This document shows, one piece after another, positions 1 through 8,670 of a stretch of 64,000 nucleotides of DNA. The DNA comes from JANQIO01 sp038746745 (GTDB lineage Bacteria > Pseudomonadota > Gammaproteobacteria > Pseudomonadales > Halieaceae): NCBI GenBank assembly GCA_038746745.1, contig JBCDKJ010000001.1:1-64000 (forward strand), given 5' to 3'. The notes under the pieces were generated by a model. The model did not search any database, was not told the origin of the DNA, and was given only the letters and a program-made list of their open reading frames with translations. The position numbers and the translations under genes were made by a program. The first letter of the stretch is position 1, and the number at the start of each line of letters is the position of its first letter.

Positions 1-19
1 ACGGCGACGAGGCCAGCTT

Positions 20-1462
20 ATGGCGGGTAAAACGCTATACGACAAGCTGTGGGATGCTCATCTGGTTAAGCAACTGGATGACCGTTCTGCACTTATATAT
101 ATCGATCGACATCTGCTGCACGAAGTGACGTCGCCGCAGGCATTTGAGGGCTTGCGGCTCGCGGGTCGCGCTCCCTGGCGCATCTCGGCCAACATTGCGA
201 CCCCCGATCACAATGTTCCCACGACGCCCGAAGAGCGCAGCGCGGGCGTTGAAGGGATTCGTGACCCGGTCTCCAGGCTGCAGGTGCAAACCCTTGACGA
301 TAATTGTGAAGAATACGGCATAGTCGAATTTGAGATTAACGACCGTCGCCAGGGGATTGTGCATGTGATTGGCCCGGAACTGGGTGCGACGCTGCCCGGC
401 ATGACGGTGGTCTGCGGTGATTCCCATACTGCGACGCATGGCGCATTGGGCGCCATGGCGCAGGGTATTGGCACCAGTGAGGTTGAGCACGTCTTGGCAA
501 CGCAATGTCTGGTGCAGCAAAAGATGAAAAATATGCTGATCCGCGTTGACGGTGCGTTGCACCCCGGCGTATCGGCCAAGGATGTGGTGCTGGCAGTCAT
601 CGGCAAGATAGGCACCGCCGGCGGCACTGGCCACGCGATTGAGTTTGGGGGTGACGTCATCCGGTCTATGGGTATGGAAGGCCGTATGACCATTTGCAAC
701 ATGGCGATTGAGGCCGGGGCTCGCATCGGCCTGGTGGCAGTGGACGACATCACGCTGGACTATGTAAAAGGTAGGCCTTTCGCTCCCTCCGGAGACCAGT
801 GGGCCCAGGCGGAGGCGGACTGGCGTCAGTTGCACTCTGATGCGGATGCGTTTTTCGATACGGTCATTGAGCTACGTGGTGAAGATATTGCTCCGCAGGT
901 CACCTGGGGTACTTCACCGGAAATGGTGCTGCCCATTAACGCCTTCGTGCCCGATCCGGCGCAGATTGACGATCCCTCGCAGCGGCAGGCTATTGAGCGC
1001 GCTCTTCACTACATGGGGCTTGCACCAGGGCAGGCAATTCGGGACATACGGCCCGATCGCATCTTCATCGGTTCATGTACCAATTCCCGAATTGAGGATT
1101 TGCGCGAGGCCGCAGCGGTGGTGCGGGGGCGCCAGGTGAGCCCCAGCATTAAGGAAGCACTGGTGGTGCCTGGATCCGGCGCCGTCAAGGCGCAGGCTGA
1201 GGCGGAAGGCCTGGATCGCGTATTCACAGCCGCTGGCATGCAGTGGCGGGAGCCAGGCTGTTCCATGTGCCTGGCCATGAATGCAGACAAGTTGGGGCAG
1301 GGTGAGCACTGCGCTTCAACCTCTAACCGCAACTTCGAGGGTCGCCAGGGCTTTGGCGGCCGCACCCATTTGGTAAGTCCGGCCATGGCTGCTGCGGCAG
1401 CGGTGGCCGGCCACTTTACCGATGTACGCGAACTGCAGCTGGCTGCGGTTCGGGAGGCCTGA
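20..1462 (+). CDS. leuC: 3-isopropylmalate dehydratase large subunit
   Basis: Large subunit of isopropylmalate isomerase, which converts 2-isopropylmalate to 3-isopropylmalate in leucine synthesis, working with LeuD in the cytoplasm. The 480 residues are near the usual 466-472. The [4Fe-4S] ligands expected for the aconitase superfamily are visible: GSCTNS with C353, and PGCSMC with C414 and C417, with the normal spacing. The ATG at 20 follows a GAGG at 9-12 and gives the canonical N-terminus MAGKTLYDKLWDAH. It abuts leuD directly and is the first gene of a leuC-leuD-leuB-asd run whose members touch or overlap, so one transcript is likely. The promoter lies outside the window. Confidence 0.98.
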   Translation: MAGKTLYDKLWDAHLVKQLDDRSALIYIDRHLLHEVTSPQAFEGLRLAGRAPWRISANIATPDHNVPTTPEERSAGVEGIRDPVSRLQVQTLDDNCEEYGIVEFEINDRRQGIVHVIGPELGATLPGMTVVCGDSHTATHGALGAMAQGIGTSEVEHVLATQCLVQQKMKNMLIRVDGALHPGVSAKDVVLAVIGKIGTAGGTGHAIEFGGDVIRSMGMEGRMTICNMAIEAGARIGLVAVDDITLDYVKGRPFAPSGDQWAQAEADWRQLHSDADAFFDTVIELRGEDIAPQVTWGTSPEMVLPINAFVPDPAQIDDPSQRQAIERALHYMGLAPGQAIRDIRPDRIFIGSCTNSRIEDLREAAAVVRGRQVSPSIKEALVVPGSGAVKAQAEAEGLDRVFTAAGMQWREPGCSMCLAMNADKLGQGEHCASTSNRNFEGRQGFGGRTHLVSPAMAAAAAVAGHFTDVRELQLAAVREA

Positions 1463-2122
1463 ATGAAACCCTTTACTGTGCACCGCGGCCTGGTCGCACC
1501 CATGGACCGTGCCAATGTTGATACGGACATGATCATCCCGAAACAGTTTCTGAAATCCATCAAACGCTCGGGATTTGGCCCCAATCTGTTTGATGAGCTG
1601 CGCTACCTCGACGAAGGGCAGCCCGGTCAGGACAACAGCCAACGCCCTCTCAATCCAGACTTTGCGCTGAACCTGCCACGCTACGAGGGAGCCTCTATCC
1701 TGCTTGCGCGAGAAAACTTCGGCTGTGGTTCCAGTCGTGAGCACGCGCCGTGGGCACTGGAAGACTATGGATTCCGCTGTGTCATCGCACCAAGCTTTGC
1801 CGATATTTTTTACAACAATTGTTTTAAAAACGGCGTTTTGCCGCTAGTTATGCCCGCCGATGTCGTCGACGCACTGTTTGAGGCGATGTATGCAGAAGAG
1901 GGGTACACGCTCACGGTCGACCTGGAATTACAACAGCTGCGCGGGCCCGATGGTCAGGCGGAAGACTTTGAAGTGGAAGAATATCGGCGCTATCGCCTGC
2001 TGAATGGCCTCGATGATATTGGCCTCACGCTGGAACACGCTGACGCCATTCGTGCCTATGAGGCGAATGTGCAAACCTTGCGTCCCTGGTTGTTTAGCGA
2101 TCCTGCGCAGGTACGCACATGA
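1463..2122 (+). CDS. leuD: 3-isopropylmalate dehydratase small subunit
   Basis: Small (swivel-domain) subunit that completes isopropylmalate isomerase with LeuC. The 219 residues match the bacterial family. Recognisable segments are the N-terminal NVDTDMIIPKQFLK stretch and the NFGCGSSREHAPWAL motif that contacts substrate. The ATG comes right after the leuC stop codon, with GGAGG inside the leuC end as its ribosome site. The stop overlaps the leuB start (ATGA), which points to translational coupling. Confidence 0.98.
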   Translation: MKPFTVHRGLVAPMDRANVDTDMIIPKQFLKSIKRSGFGPNLFDELRYLDEGQPGQDNSQRPLNPDFALNLPRYEGASILLARENFGCGSSREHAPWALEDYGFRCVIAPSFADIFYNNCFKNGVLPLVMPADVVDALFEAMYAEEGYTLTVDLELQQLRGPDGQAEDFEVEEYRRYRLLNGLDDIGLTLEHADAIRAYEANVQTLRPWLFSDPAQVRT

Positions 2123-3219
2123 GCCGTCAGATTCTGTTGCTACCCGGGGACCATATTGGCCCGGAGGTGACTGCGCAGGCCCGCCGGGTACTCGAGGCGG
2201 TGTCATCGCAGTTTTCCCTGGACCTCGCCATCACTGAGGCATTGATCGGCGGGGCCGCTCTGGATGTTGAGGGGGTGCCGCTGCCCGCGACAACACTTGA
2301 CGCCGCGCGCGAGTCCGATGCGCTACTGTTAGGTGCGGTCGGCGGGCCGGAGTGGGATAGCGTAGAGCGCGGCCTGCGCCCGGAGCGCGGGCTGCTTGGC
2401 ATTCGCTCAGAATTGGAACTGTTCGGTAACCTGCGCCCTGCCTTGCTCTACCCACAGTTGGCTGACGCGTCCAGCCTGCGGCCGGAAATCGTGTCGGGCC
2501 TGGACCTGCTGATCGTAAGAGAGTTAACCGGCGGTATTTACTTCGGCGAGCCACGCGGCATTCGCACTCTCGATACGGGAGAGCGAGAAGGCTTTAACAC
2601 CTATGTCTACCGTGAGTCTGAAATTGAACGTATCGGCCGCTTGGCCTTTGAGTCTGCGCGCAAGCGCGACGGTCGCCTGTGTTCGGTTGACAAAAGCAAC
2701 GTGCTCGAGGTCACGGTGCTGTGGCGGGAGGTGATGGACAGGCTGGCCCTGGATTACCCCGATGTCACCTTGTCTCATATGTACGTGGATAACGCAGCGA
2801 TGCAGCTGGTCCGCGATCCCAATCAGTTTGATGTGATAGTTACTGGAAACATGTTCGGGGATATTCTGTCCGATGCCGCCGCTATGCTCACCGGCTCAAT
2901 AGGTATGCTGCCCTCCGCCAGCCTGGACCAGGCGGGGCGTGGGCTCTATGAGCCCTGTCATGGCTCTGCGCCGGATATTTCAGGCCAGGGCAAAGCCAAC
3001 CCGCTGGCAGCGATCCTCTCCGTTGCTATGATGCTGCGCTATTCGCTGGACGCCCCGGCCGCCGCTCTTTCGATCGAAGCCGCCGTCAGCGACGTGCTGG
3101 ATCAGGGGCTCAGAACCCCTGATATTGTCGCGCAGGGTGATACGCCGGTGACCACTAGTACCATGGGGGATGCCGTGGTGGATGCGCTGGCAGGGCTGCA
3201 GCAGCGGGAGAGTGCATAA
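2119..3219 (+). CDS. leuB: 3-isopropylmalate dehydrogenase
   Basis: NAD-dependent oxidative decarboxylase that makes 2-oxoisocaproate, the direct precursor of leucine. The 366-residue protein has the family landmarks: GDHIGPEV near the N-terminus, the substrate-binding RELTGGIYFGEPRG segment, the VDNAAMQL region, and GSAPDISGQGKANP at the cofactor site. It overlaps leuD by four bases (ATGA) and its TAA shares a base with the asd ATG. All the leucine genes after LeuA are therefore together here; leuA itself is not in the window. Confidence 0.98.
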   Translation: MSRQILLLPGDHIGPEVTAQARRVLEAVSSQFSLDLAITEALIGGAALDVEGVPLPATTLDAARESDALLLGAVGGPEWDSVERGLRPERGLLGIRSELELFGNLRPALLYPQLADASSLRPEIVSGLDLLIVRELTGGIYFGEPRGIRTLDTGEREGFNTYVYRESEIERIGRLAFESARKRDGRLCSVDKSNVLEVTVLWREVMDRLALDYPDVTLSHMYVDNAAMQLVRDPNQFDVIVTGNMFGDILSDAAAMLTGSIGMLPSASLDQAGRGLYEPCHGSAPDISGQGKANPLAAILSVAMMLRYSLDAPAAALSIEAAVSDVLDQGLRTPDIVAQGDTPVTTSTMGDAVVDALAGLQQRESA

Positions 3220-4241
3220 TGGCTGACCGATGCAATGTGGCAGTTGTTGGCGCCACGGGTGCCGTTGGTGAGGCGATGATCGACATTCTGGCATCCCGCG
3301 ACTTCCCCGTAGACACGCTGTTCCCGCTCGCCAGTGAGCGCTCCGCGGGTGATACCGTACAGTTTGGCAAGCGCAACCTCACGGTAGGTAATCTCGCTGA
3401 GTTCGACTTCAGTCAGGTGGGCATCGCCCTGTTCTCTGCCGGCGGCAGTGTGTCCGCTGAATACGCACCGCTGGCGGCGCAAGCTGAAGCAGTTGTGATC
3501 GACAATACCTCACACTTTCGGCGCGAGCCTGACATCCCACTGGTGGTGCCGGAGGTCAACCCCGAAGCCATTGCCGGCTATAGTACTCGCGGCATCATTG
3601 CTAACCCCAACTGCTCGACGATTCAGATGCTGGTTGCGTTAAAACCACTCTACGATGCGGCAGGCATCAGCCGTATCAACGTGTGCACGTATCAGGCAGT
3701 TTCTGGCACAGGTAAGGCGGCGATTGAAGAACTCGCCGGACAGACCGCTCGATTGCTAAATGGACGGCCCGCAGAGGCTGAGGTGTATCCGGCTCAAATC
3801 GCCTTCAACGCATTGCCCCATATCGACAGCTTCCAGGATAACGGCTATACCCGGGAAGAGATGAAGATGGTGTGGGAAACGCAGAAGATCTTTGACGATG
3901 AGAGCATTCAGGTCAATCCAACCTGCGTGCGCGTGCCGGTTTTCTACGGTCACTCCGAGGCCGTACACATTGAAACTCGTGACAGGCTCAGTGCCGAGGA
4001 CGCCAGAGACTTGCTGGTGCGTGCACCAGGGGTTGAGGTTATCGACAGGCCTGAGGACGGCGGTTATCCCACAGCCGTGGGAGAAGCTGCAGGACAGGAT
4101 CCAGTCTATGTCGGGCGTATTCGCGAGGACATTTCCCACCCCCAGGGACTCAATCTCTGGATCGTCTCGGACAATGTCCGAAAAGGCGCAGCACTCAACA
4201 GTGTGCAAATTGCCGAACTCTTGCTAAAAGCGTATTTATAA
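3219..4241 (+). CDS. asd: aspartate-semialdehyde dehydrogenase
   Basis: NADPH-dependent enzyme that reduces aspartyl phosphate to aspartate semialdehyde, the branch point to lysine/diaminopimelate, threonine and methionine. The N-terminal VVGATGAVGEAM is a Rossmann nucleotide-binding loop, and the catalytic cysteine is C132 in NPNCSTIQM. The 340 residues fit the short bacterial/Pseudomonas Asd2 type. It starts at the last base of the leuB stop. Asd between leuB and fimV is the gene order of Pseudomonas-like genomes. A 339-bp gap follows. Confidence 0.97.
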   Translation: MADRCNVAVVGATGAVGEAMIDILASRDFPVDTLFPLASERSAGDTVQFGKRNLTVGNLAEFDFSQVGIALFSAGGSVSAEYAPLAAQAEAVVIDNTSHFRREPDIPLVVPEVNPEAIAGYSTRGIIANPNCSTIQMLVALKPLYDAAGISRINVCTYQAVSGTGKAAIEELAGQTARLLNGRPAEAEVYPAQIAFNALPHIDSFQDNGYTREEMKMVWETQKIFDDESIQVNPTCVRVPVFYGHSEAVHIETRDRLSAEDARDLLVRAPGVEVIDRPEDGGYPTAVGEAAGQDPVYVGRIREDISHPQGLNLWIVSDNVRKGAALNSVQIAELLLKAYL

Positions 4242-4245
4242 AAGA

Positions 4246-4263
4246 TACTTACGGCCGTAAGTA
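4246..4263. repeat. perfect 18-bp palindrome after asd
   Basis: TACTTACGGCCGTAAGTA is its own reverse complement over all 18 bases, starting five bases after the asd stop. There is no loop and no T-run, so it is not a typical terminator. It looks more like a site for a dimeric DNA-binding protein. Its role is unknown. Confidence 0.6.
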
Positions 4264-4273
4264 CAGGAATATT

Positions 4274-4295
4274 CTAGGTTTTACCGGTAAAACCT
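4274..4295 (+). promoter_or_regulatory. palindromic element in fimV leader, also found before the pilG-like gene
   Basis: Bases 4276-4295 (AGGTTTTACCGGTAAAACCT) form a perfect 20-bp palindrome. Read from CTAGG at 4274, the block is nearly the same as bases 32010-32032 upstream of the Pil-Chp operon: CTAGG, then TTTTA, then CGGTAAAACC, then GAC. The copy here is two bases shorter in the middle. The shared site in front of two functionally linked loci suggests a common regulator; this is inference. Confidence 0.45.
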
Positions 4296-4580
4296 GACCA
4301 GGGAAAGTTGGTGTATCAGTCCTCGATGCGCATTGGTTAATGCAGGCATTGATGACTGACGCTGCGGGTGCAACTAAGAAAATCTGCACTTTACGCACAA
4401 AAAACGTCGCAGCGAAAAGCTGGCCTGAGTAAGCTGCAACAGCTCGGAGGTACGAGCTGCACCGCGTCGGGGCAACGCTGTGGCTATCACAGCCGGTAGC
4501 AGCAGGTGTAAAAAAAGCCGTTTTCTAGGGGAAGGCGGCAAACGGGTCAGAATAAGAAGGCGTTGGAATAAGGCGTTTGT

Positions 4581-7500
4581 ATGAAGCGTAGGTGTGCGAC
4601 GTTGCTACTGATTCTTGGGCTGCTTAGCCCAGGAATGGCTGCCGCTCTGGGCCTTGGCGGACTCACGCTTGACTCCTATCTTAATCAACCCCTGATCGCA
4701 GAGGTCGCGCTGCTGGAGACGGGCGAGCTCGATCCCACGCAAATTCGTGTGCGCCTCGCCACACGGGAAGATTTCGCCCGGGCCAGTGTGGACCGCGCCT
4801 ACTTCCTCACCAGCCTGAAATTCGAGGTAGCGCAGCGCGACGACGACACGCTGGTGCTTCTGATCACCTCCCAGGACCCGGTTCGTGAGCCTTATTTGAA
4901 TTTCATCGTGGAGGCTCGATGGCCCGCCGGGCGTCTGCTTCGCGAATACACGCTGTTGCTCGACCCGCCAATTTTCGTGGGTGATGAATCGGGAATTACC
5001 GCACGAGCAAGCGTGCCGGTCGAAAGTTCCGGCGCTGCAAGCAATATGGGCAGCAAGCGAAAGGGCAAAGACGACGCCATGGCTGCAACAAGCGCAGCCC
5101 AGCCCTCTAGTGTCACAGACCGCGGCTACGCCGCCGGCACCGAGAGCTCGCCCTCAAGCGGTTCGCGGTATCTGGTTAAAAGAAGCGACACCCTGTGGGG
5201 CATTGCGTCAGCCGCGAGGCCCGGGGGCGTGAGCGTTCAGCAGACCATGCTGGACATTCAGCGGCTTAACCGCGAGGCCTTTATCGCCGGAAACGTGAAT
5301 CAACTAAAAGCGGGGTATGTATTGCAGCTGCCTACCCTTGACCAGATCACAACGAGCAGCCGTGAGCAGGCGATTGCGGAGATCGAGCGACAGACACAGC
5401 GCTGGCAGGATGCCGCGGCGGGACTTGACGTTCGCATGGATGCCGCTGAGCCCACTTCATCATCGGTGGCCTCGGGTTCAGGTTCTGGTGAGGGGCGTCT
5501 GGAAATCGCTGGGGTAGATGACACTGTCGACGCAGGCATTTCCAGCTCCGATATCAGTGCACAAATGGAAGATCTTGATCGCGCCCAGCGCGAAAACCAG
5601 GATCTTTCGAATCGCCTTAGCGCCATGGAGCAACAAATGGCGATGCAGGAGCGGCTGATATCGCTCAAAGACGAGCAGATTGCTGCGCTGCAAGCCTCGC
5701 TGACCGACGCAGGCCAGACTGCTGAAATTCCGCAGGGCGAACTGGAGGGCACCCTCGATGCTGACACCGATGACAGTATGGAGGGCACTATCGAGGCACT
5801 GGATCAGCCTTCCTCAACTGATGAAGACTCCACTGCCGACTCCGCTGCGGCCGATGTAGCGGCACCACCCGCCAGACCAATACCCGCGCCCAGACCGCGT
5901 CCTGCGCCAGAGCCCACCCTGGTCGATATGCTGATGGCTAACCTGCTCTACGTTGGCGCTGGCCTGCTGATTGTGGTGCTCATCGTTGTGCTGTTGCTGC
6001 GAAATCGCCTGCCCCTGGCGATGCCCACTGTCGGCCGCCGTAAAGCGCAGCCCGCGCCGGCAGCTGGCGGCGGTAAGGATGACGATGAGTTTGCGGATGT
6101 CAGTTTGTCGGACGAAAGCCTGATCGTTGATGAATTGGATGAGGATGCAGAGACGGCGGATGTAGACGCACCGGAACCTGCGGCACCGATGTATGCCGCA
6201 TCGGATGAGCAGGCTTACGCAGCACAGTTTGAAACCGGGGATGCGCTGGCCGAAGCTGACATTTATATCGCCTATGGACGTTTCCCGCAGGCCGTTGACC
6301 TGCTTAAGGCGGCAATCAGCGTCGAGCCCGCCAATACTGACTATCGTTTCAAGCTGATGGAAGCCTGCATCGAAATGGTGGAGAGCGCTGAGTTCCAGCA
6401 GCAATACGCTGATTTAGAGGTGATAGGCGACGAGAATGTATTGTCCAGGGCGCGCAATCTGCTGGAGGCTGTAGACGGCGGTGAAGTTTGGCTGAATGAC
6501 TTGCCTCCGGCCAGCGTAACGCCTGAACAGATTGAGGCGGCGCTCGCCGCCGGTGCATCCCGCGCCGCAGATACGGAGGAATCGGTTGACCTCGGTATCG
6601 AAGTTGAAGAGCAACTCGACATAGATGACGAAGCCATCGAGGCACTGGATGTCGACGAAGCTGATCTAAGCCTTGACCAGGAGTTTGGTCTCGACGAAGA
6701 CAGCCTAGAGTTGGAGGAAGACAGCCTTGAGCTGGAGGAAGACAACCTTGAGCTGGAGGAAGACAGCCCTGAGTTCGAGGAAAACGGCCTTGAAATAGAG
6801 GAAGATAGCCTTGAGCTGGAGGATGACAGCCTTGAGCTAGAGGATGGCAGCCTTGAGCTAGAGGATGACAACCTTGAGATAGATGACGACTTGGATCTCG
6901 TGTCTGGCAGCAGCGACGACGATCTGAGCGCGCTGGACGCCCTGGATCTTGATACGCCGGACGCAGACGATGGAGCCACTGAAGAAACCGAGGACGAGGA
7001 TCTGCTGGATCTAGTCCTTGAGGACGACGACGTATCCAGCGCCAGTACGGACGATGACCTCGATGATCTGGTAGCCGACCTGGGTGCAGACGACGATAGC
7101 CTGGATCTTGGGTTTGACGATGATAGCGACGCAGACCTTGAGGTAGACCTTACAACGGATGCTTTAGAGCTCGGCGATGACCTCAGCGATGATCTCGGGA
7201 ATGACCTGGGTGATGAGAGCGATGAGAGTGATGAGAGTGATGAGGAGCCCGCGCTCCCGGATCTGGACGCGCTGGGTGGCGAGACGGACGAAGATGCCGA
7301 CGATAGTTTTGATCTCAGCGACCTTTCTGATGATTCCAGCCTGGATGAGATCAGTGACCTGGAGCTGGAGCTTCCCGGTGCAGATGCACCCGGCGCAACG
7401 GAGCTGGAAGATGATCTCGACACTCTGGACGCGTCACTGGGTGAAGCTGAAAGCGACCTCGAGGACCTGTCTGCAACATTTGGTGATGATTTGGGCGACA

Positions 7501-7790
7501 GCCTTGGCGATGACCTGGACTCAGATCTGGACGGTGCCGACTTTGGGCTGGACGCGGACGCCAGTGATGACCTCTCAGATCTAGAGCTTGATATGTCGGA
7601 GGGCGATGACGACTCAGATGCGCTCTTCGCCATGGATGGCGATGAGATTGATACCAAGCTGGACCTTGCCAGGGCTTACGTCGATATGGGTGATCATGAC
7701 GGCGCCCGCAGCATCCTCGATGAAGTGGTAGACGCCGGCAGCGATGCGCAAAAGCAGGAAGCAAAATCGCTGCTTGAGGGGCTGGATTAG
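4581..7790 (+). CDS. fimV: FimV/HubP-family polar hub protein with LysM domain
   Basis: Large inner-membrane protein of the FimV/TspA/HubP family, which in relatives binds peptidoglycan, marks the cell pole and supports type IV pilus and Pil-Chp function. Visible parts: a signal peptide of about 22 residues, a conserved N-terminal domain (LGLGGLTLDSYLNQPL), a LysM domain at about 196-251 (YLVKRSDTLWGI), a coiled coil near 330-370, a Pro-rich linker, one membrane span at about 452-474, then a very acidic cytoplasmic tail ending in the FimV C-terminal helical (TPR-like) motif at about 1020-1069. The acidic tail holds nine 7-residue repeats of the type DSLELEE (bases 6699-6887) and a DES run. 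A 438-residue reverse-frame ORF over the tail is a repeat artefact. Confidence 0.93.
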   Translation: MKRRCATLLLILGLLSPGMAAALGLGGLTLDSYLNQPLIAEVALLETGELDPTQIRVRLATREDFARASVDRAYFLTSLKFEVAQRDDDTLVLLITSQDPVREPYLNFIVEARWPAGRLLREYTLLLDPPIFVGDESGITARASVPVESSGAASNMGSKRKGKDDAMAATSAAQPSSVTDRGYAAGTESSPSSGSRYLVKRSDTLWGIASAARPGGVSVQQTMLDIQRLNREAFIAGNVNQLKAGYVLQLPTLDQITTSSREQAIAEIERQTQRWQDAAAGLDVRMDAAEPTSSSVASGSGSGEGRLEIAGVDDTVDAGISSSDISAQMEDLDRAQRENQDLSNRLSAMEQQMAMQERLISLKDEQIAALQASLTDAGQTAEIPQGELEGTLDADTDDSMEGTIEALDQPSSTDEDSTADSAAADVAAPPARPIPAPRPRPAPEPTLVDMLMANLLYVGAGLLIVVLIVVLLLRNRLPLAMPTVGRRKAQPAPAAGGGKDDDEFADVSLSDESLIVDELDEDAETADVDAPEPAAPMYAASDEQAYAAQFETGDALAEADIYIAYGRFPQAVDLLKAAISVEPANTDYRFKLMEACIEMVESAEFQQQYADLEVIGDENVLSRARNLLEAVDGGEVWLNDLPPASVTPEQIEAALAAGASRAADTEESVDLGIEVEEQLDIDDEAIEALDVDEADLSLDQEFGLDEDSLELEEDSLELEEDNLELEEDSPEFEENGLEIEEDSLELEDDSLELEDGSLELEDDNLEIDDDLDLVSGSSDDDLSALDALDLDTPDADDGATEETEDEDLLDLVLEDDDVSSASTDDDLDDLVADLGADDDSLDLGFDDDSDADLEVDLTTDALELGDDLSDDLGNDLGDESDESDESDEEPALPDLDALGGETDEDADDSFDLSDLSDDSSLDEISDLELELPGADAPGATELEDDLDTLDASLGEAESDLEDLSATFGDDLGDSLGDDLDSDLDGADFGLDADASDDLSDLELDMSEGDDDSDALFAMDGDEIDTKLDLARAYVDMGDHDGARSILDEVVDAGSDAQKQEAKSLLEGLD
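6699..6887 (+). repeat. nine 21-bp tandem repeats inside fimV
   Basis: Nine consecutive 21-nt units encode DSLELEE-like heptads (DSLELEE, DSLELEE, DNLELEE, DSPEFEE, NGLEIEE, DSLELED, DSLELED, GSLELED, DNLEIDD). The DNA units are similar enough to show recent duplication, with wobble and point changes. This resembles the acidic repeats known from HubP. Number of copies probably varies between strains. Confidence 0.85.
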
Positions 7791-7808
7791 TCCCTGCCAC
7801 TTTTAGCT

Positions 7809-8618
7809 GTGGTCGACGAGCATCGCATAGCCCTGTGGGTGCAATACGACGGGGCTGAATTCAATGGCTGGCAATTGCAAAAGGGCACGTCTTCGCGCTC
7901 TGTGCAGAGTGCATTGGAGCAGGCTTTATCGTTTGTTGCCGATGAGGCAATTCGCGTTCACTGCGCTGGGCGAACCGACACCGGCGTCCACGCAACAGCG
8001 CAAATGGTTCATTTCGAAACTACCCGTCATCGGCCTATGCAGGGCTGGATTCGCGGTGCCAATGCGAATCTCCAGACAGCCGTCTCCGTGTACAGTGGCT
8101 GCACGGTAGACGCATCCTTCCATGCCCGCTTCAGTGCGCTGTCACGCAGTTACCGCTATCTCATTTACAACGCAGGCACCAGGCCAGCGCTGGGGGCGGA
8201 TTACCTGTGCTGGGTGAGGCAGCCCCTCGATGCTGTGAAGATGCATGCGCAGGCCCAGGCGTTATTGGGAGAATTGGACTTTAGCAGCTTTCGGGCCGCA
8301 TCCTGTCAATCCTCAACCCCCATGCGACGCGTGGATGCTATTGAGGTCAGCCGACGCGGGCCTGTGATCGTTATCGATATCACTGCGAATGCCTTTTTAC
8401 ATCATATGGTTCGGAATATTGCCGGCGCACTGATAGCGGTCGGTCGCGGTGACAGGGCAGAGGGCTGGTTGGCTGAATTACTGGCCGCCAGAGATCGCAC
8501 TCTGGCTCCGGATACAGCGATGGCGGGAGGACTTTATCTGGTTGGGGTTCAGTACCCTCAGCAATATGATTTGCCTCCCCCGGAACCTGGGCCCTGGTTC
8601 GCACCGCTGCCTGCATAG
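7809..8618 (+). CDS. truA: tRNA pseudouridine(38-40) synthase
   Basis: Converts uridines 38-40 of the tRNA anticodon arm to pseudouridine. The 269-residue length is normal. The catalytic aspartate is D57 in AGRTDTGVHA, and the N-terminal ALWVQYDGAEFNGWQ segment is typical. GTG at 7809 is the first in-frame start after the fimV stop (18 bp before) and gives the usual N-terminus. truA next to fimV and trpF is the order seen in Pseudomonas. Confidence 0.96.
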   Translation: MVDEHRIALWVQYDGAEFNGWQLQKGTSSRSVQSALEQALSFVADEAIRVHCAGRTDTGVHATAQMVHFETTRHRPMQGWIRGANANLQTAVSVYSGCTVDASFHARFSALSRSYRYLIYNAGTRPALGADYLCWVRQPLDAVKMHAQAQALLGELDFSSFRAASCQSSTPMRRVDAIEVSRRGPVIVIDITANAFLHHMVRNIAGALIAVGRGDRAEGWLAELLAARDRTLAPDTAMAGGLYLVGVQYPQQYDLPPPEPGPWFAPLPA

Positions 8619-8670
8619 ACTCTGGCGTTCTGGTACTATCCGCAGCTTGCTTCGAAGGGCGCCGGCAGTG

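Larger units (their letters stand above)
4242..4580. other. 339-bp asd-fimV intergenic region / structured fimV leader
   Basis: No convincing gene is present. Besides the two palindromes at its left end, the region contains a hairpin AGCTCG/CGAGCT at 4441-4458 whose 6-nt loop shows GAGG, and a second hairpin GCTGTG/CACAGC at 4477-4493 with loop GCTAT. Close to the fimV start, two imperfect copies of GAATAAG(AA)GGCGTT lie side by side (about 4551-4577). No clear -35/-10 pair was found. The structures suggest a long, regulated 5' leader for fimV. Confidence 0.5.

Noticed and set aside
6341..7657. A 438-residue minus-strand ORF, almost all Ser and Arg, opposite fimV
   Set aside because: It mirrors the acidic Asp/Glu/Leu-rich repeats of fimV on the other strand, has no sensible protein character, and fimV is clearly the real gene.
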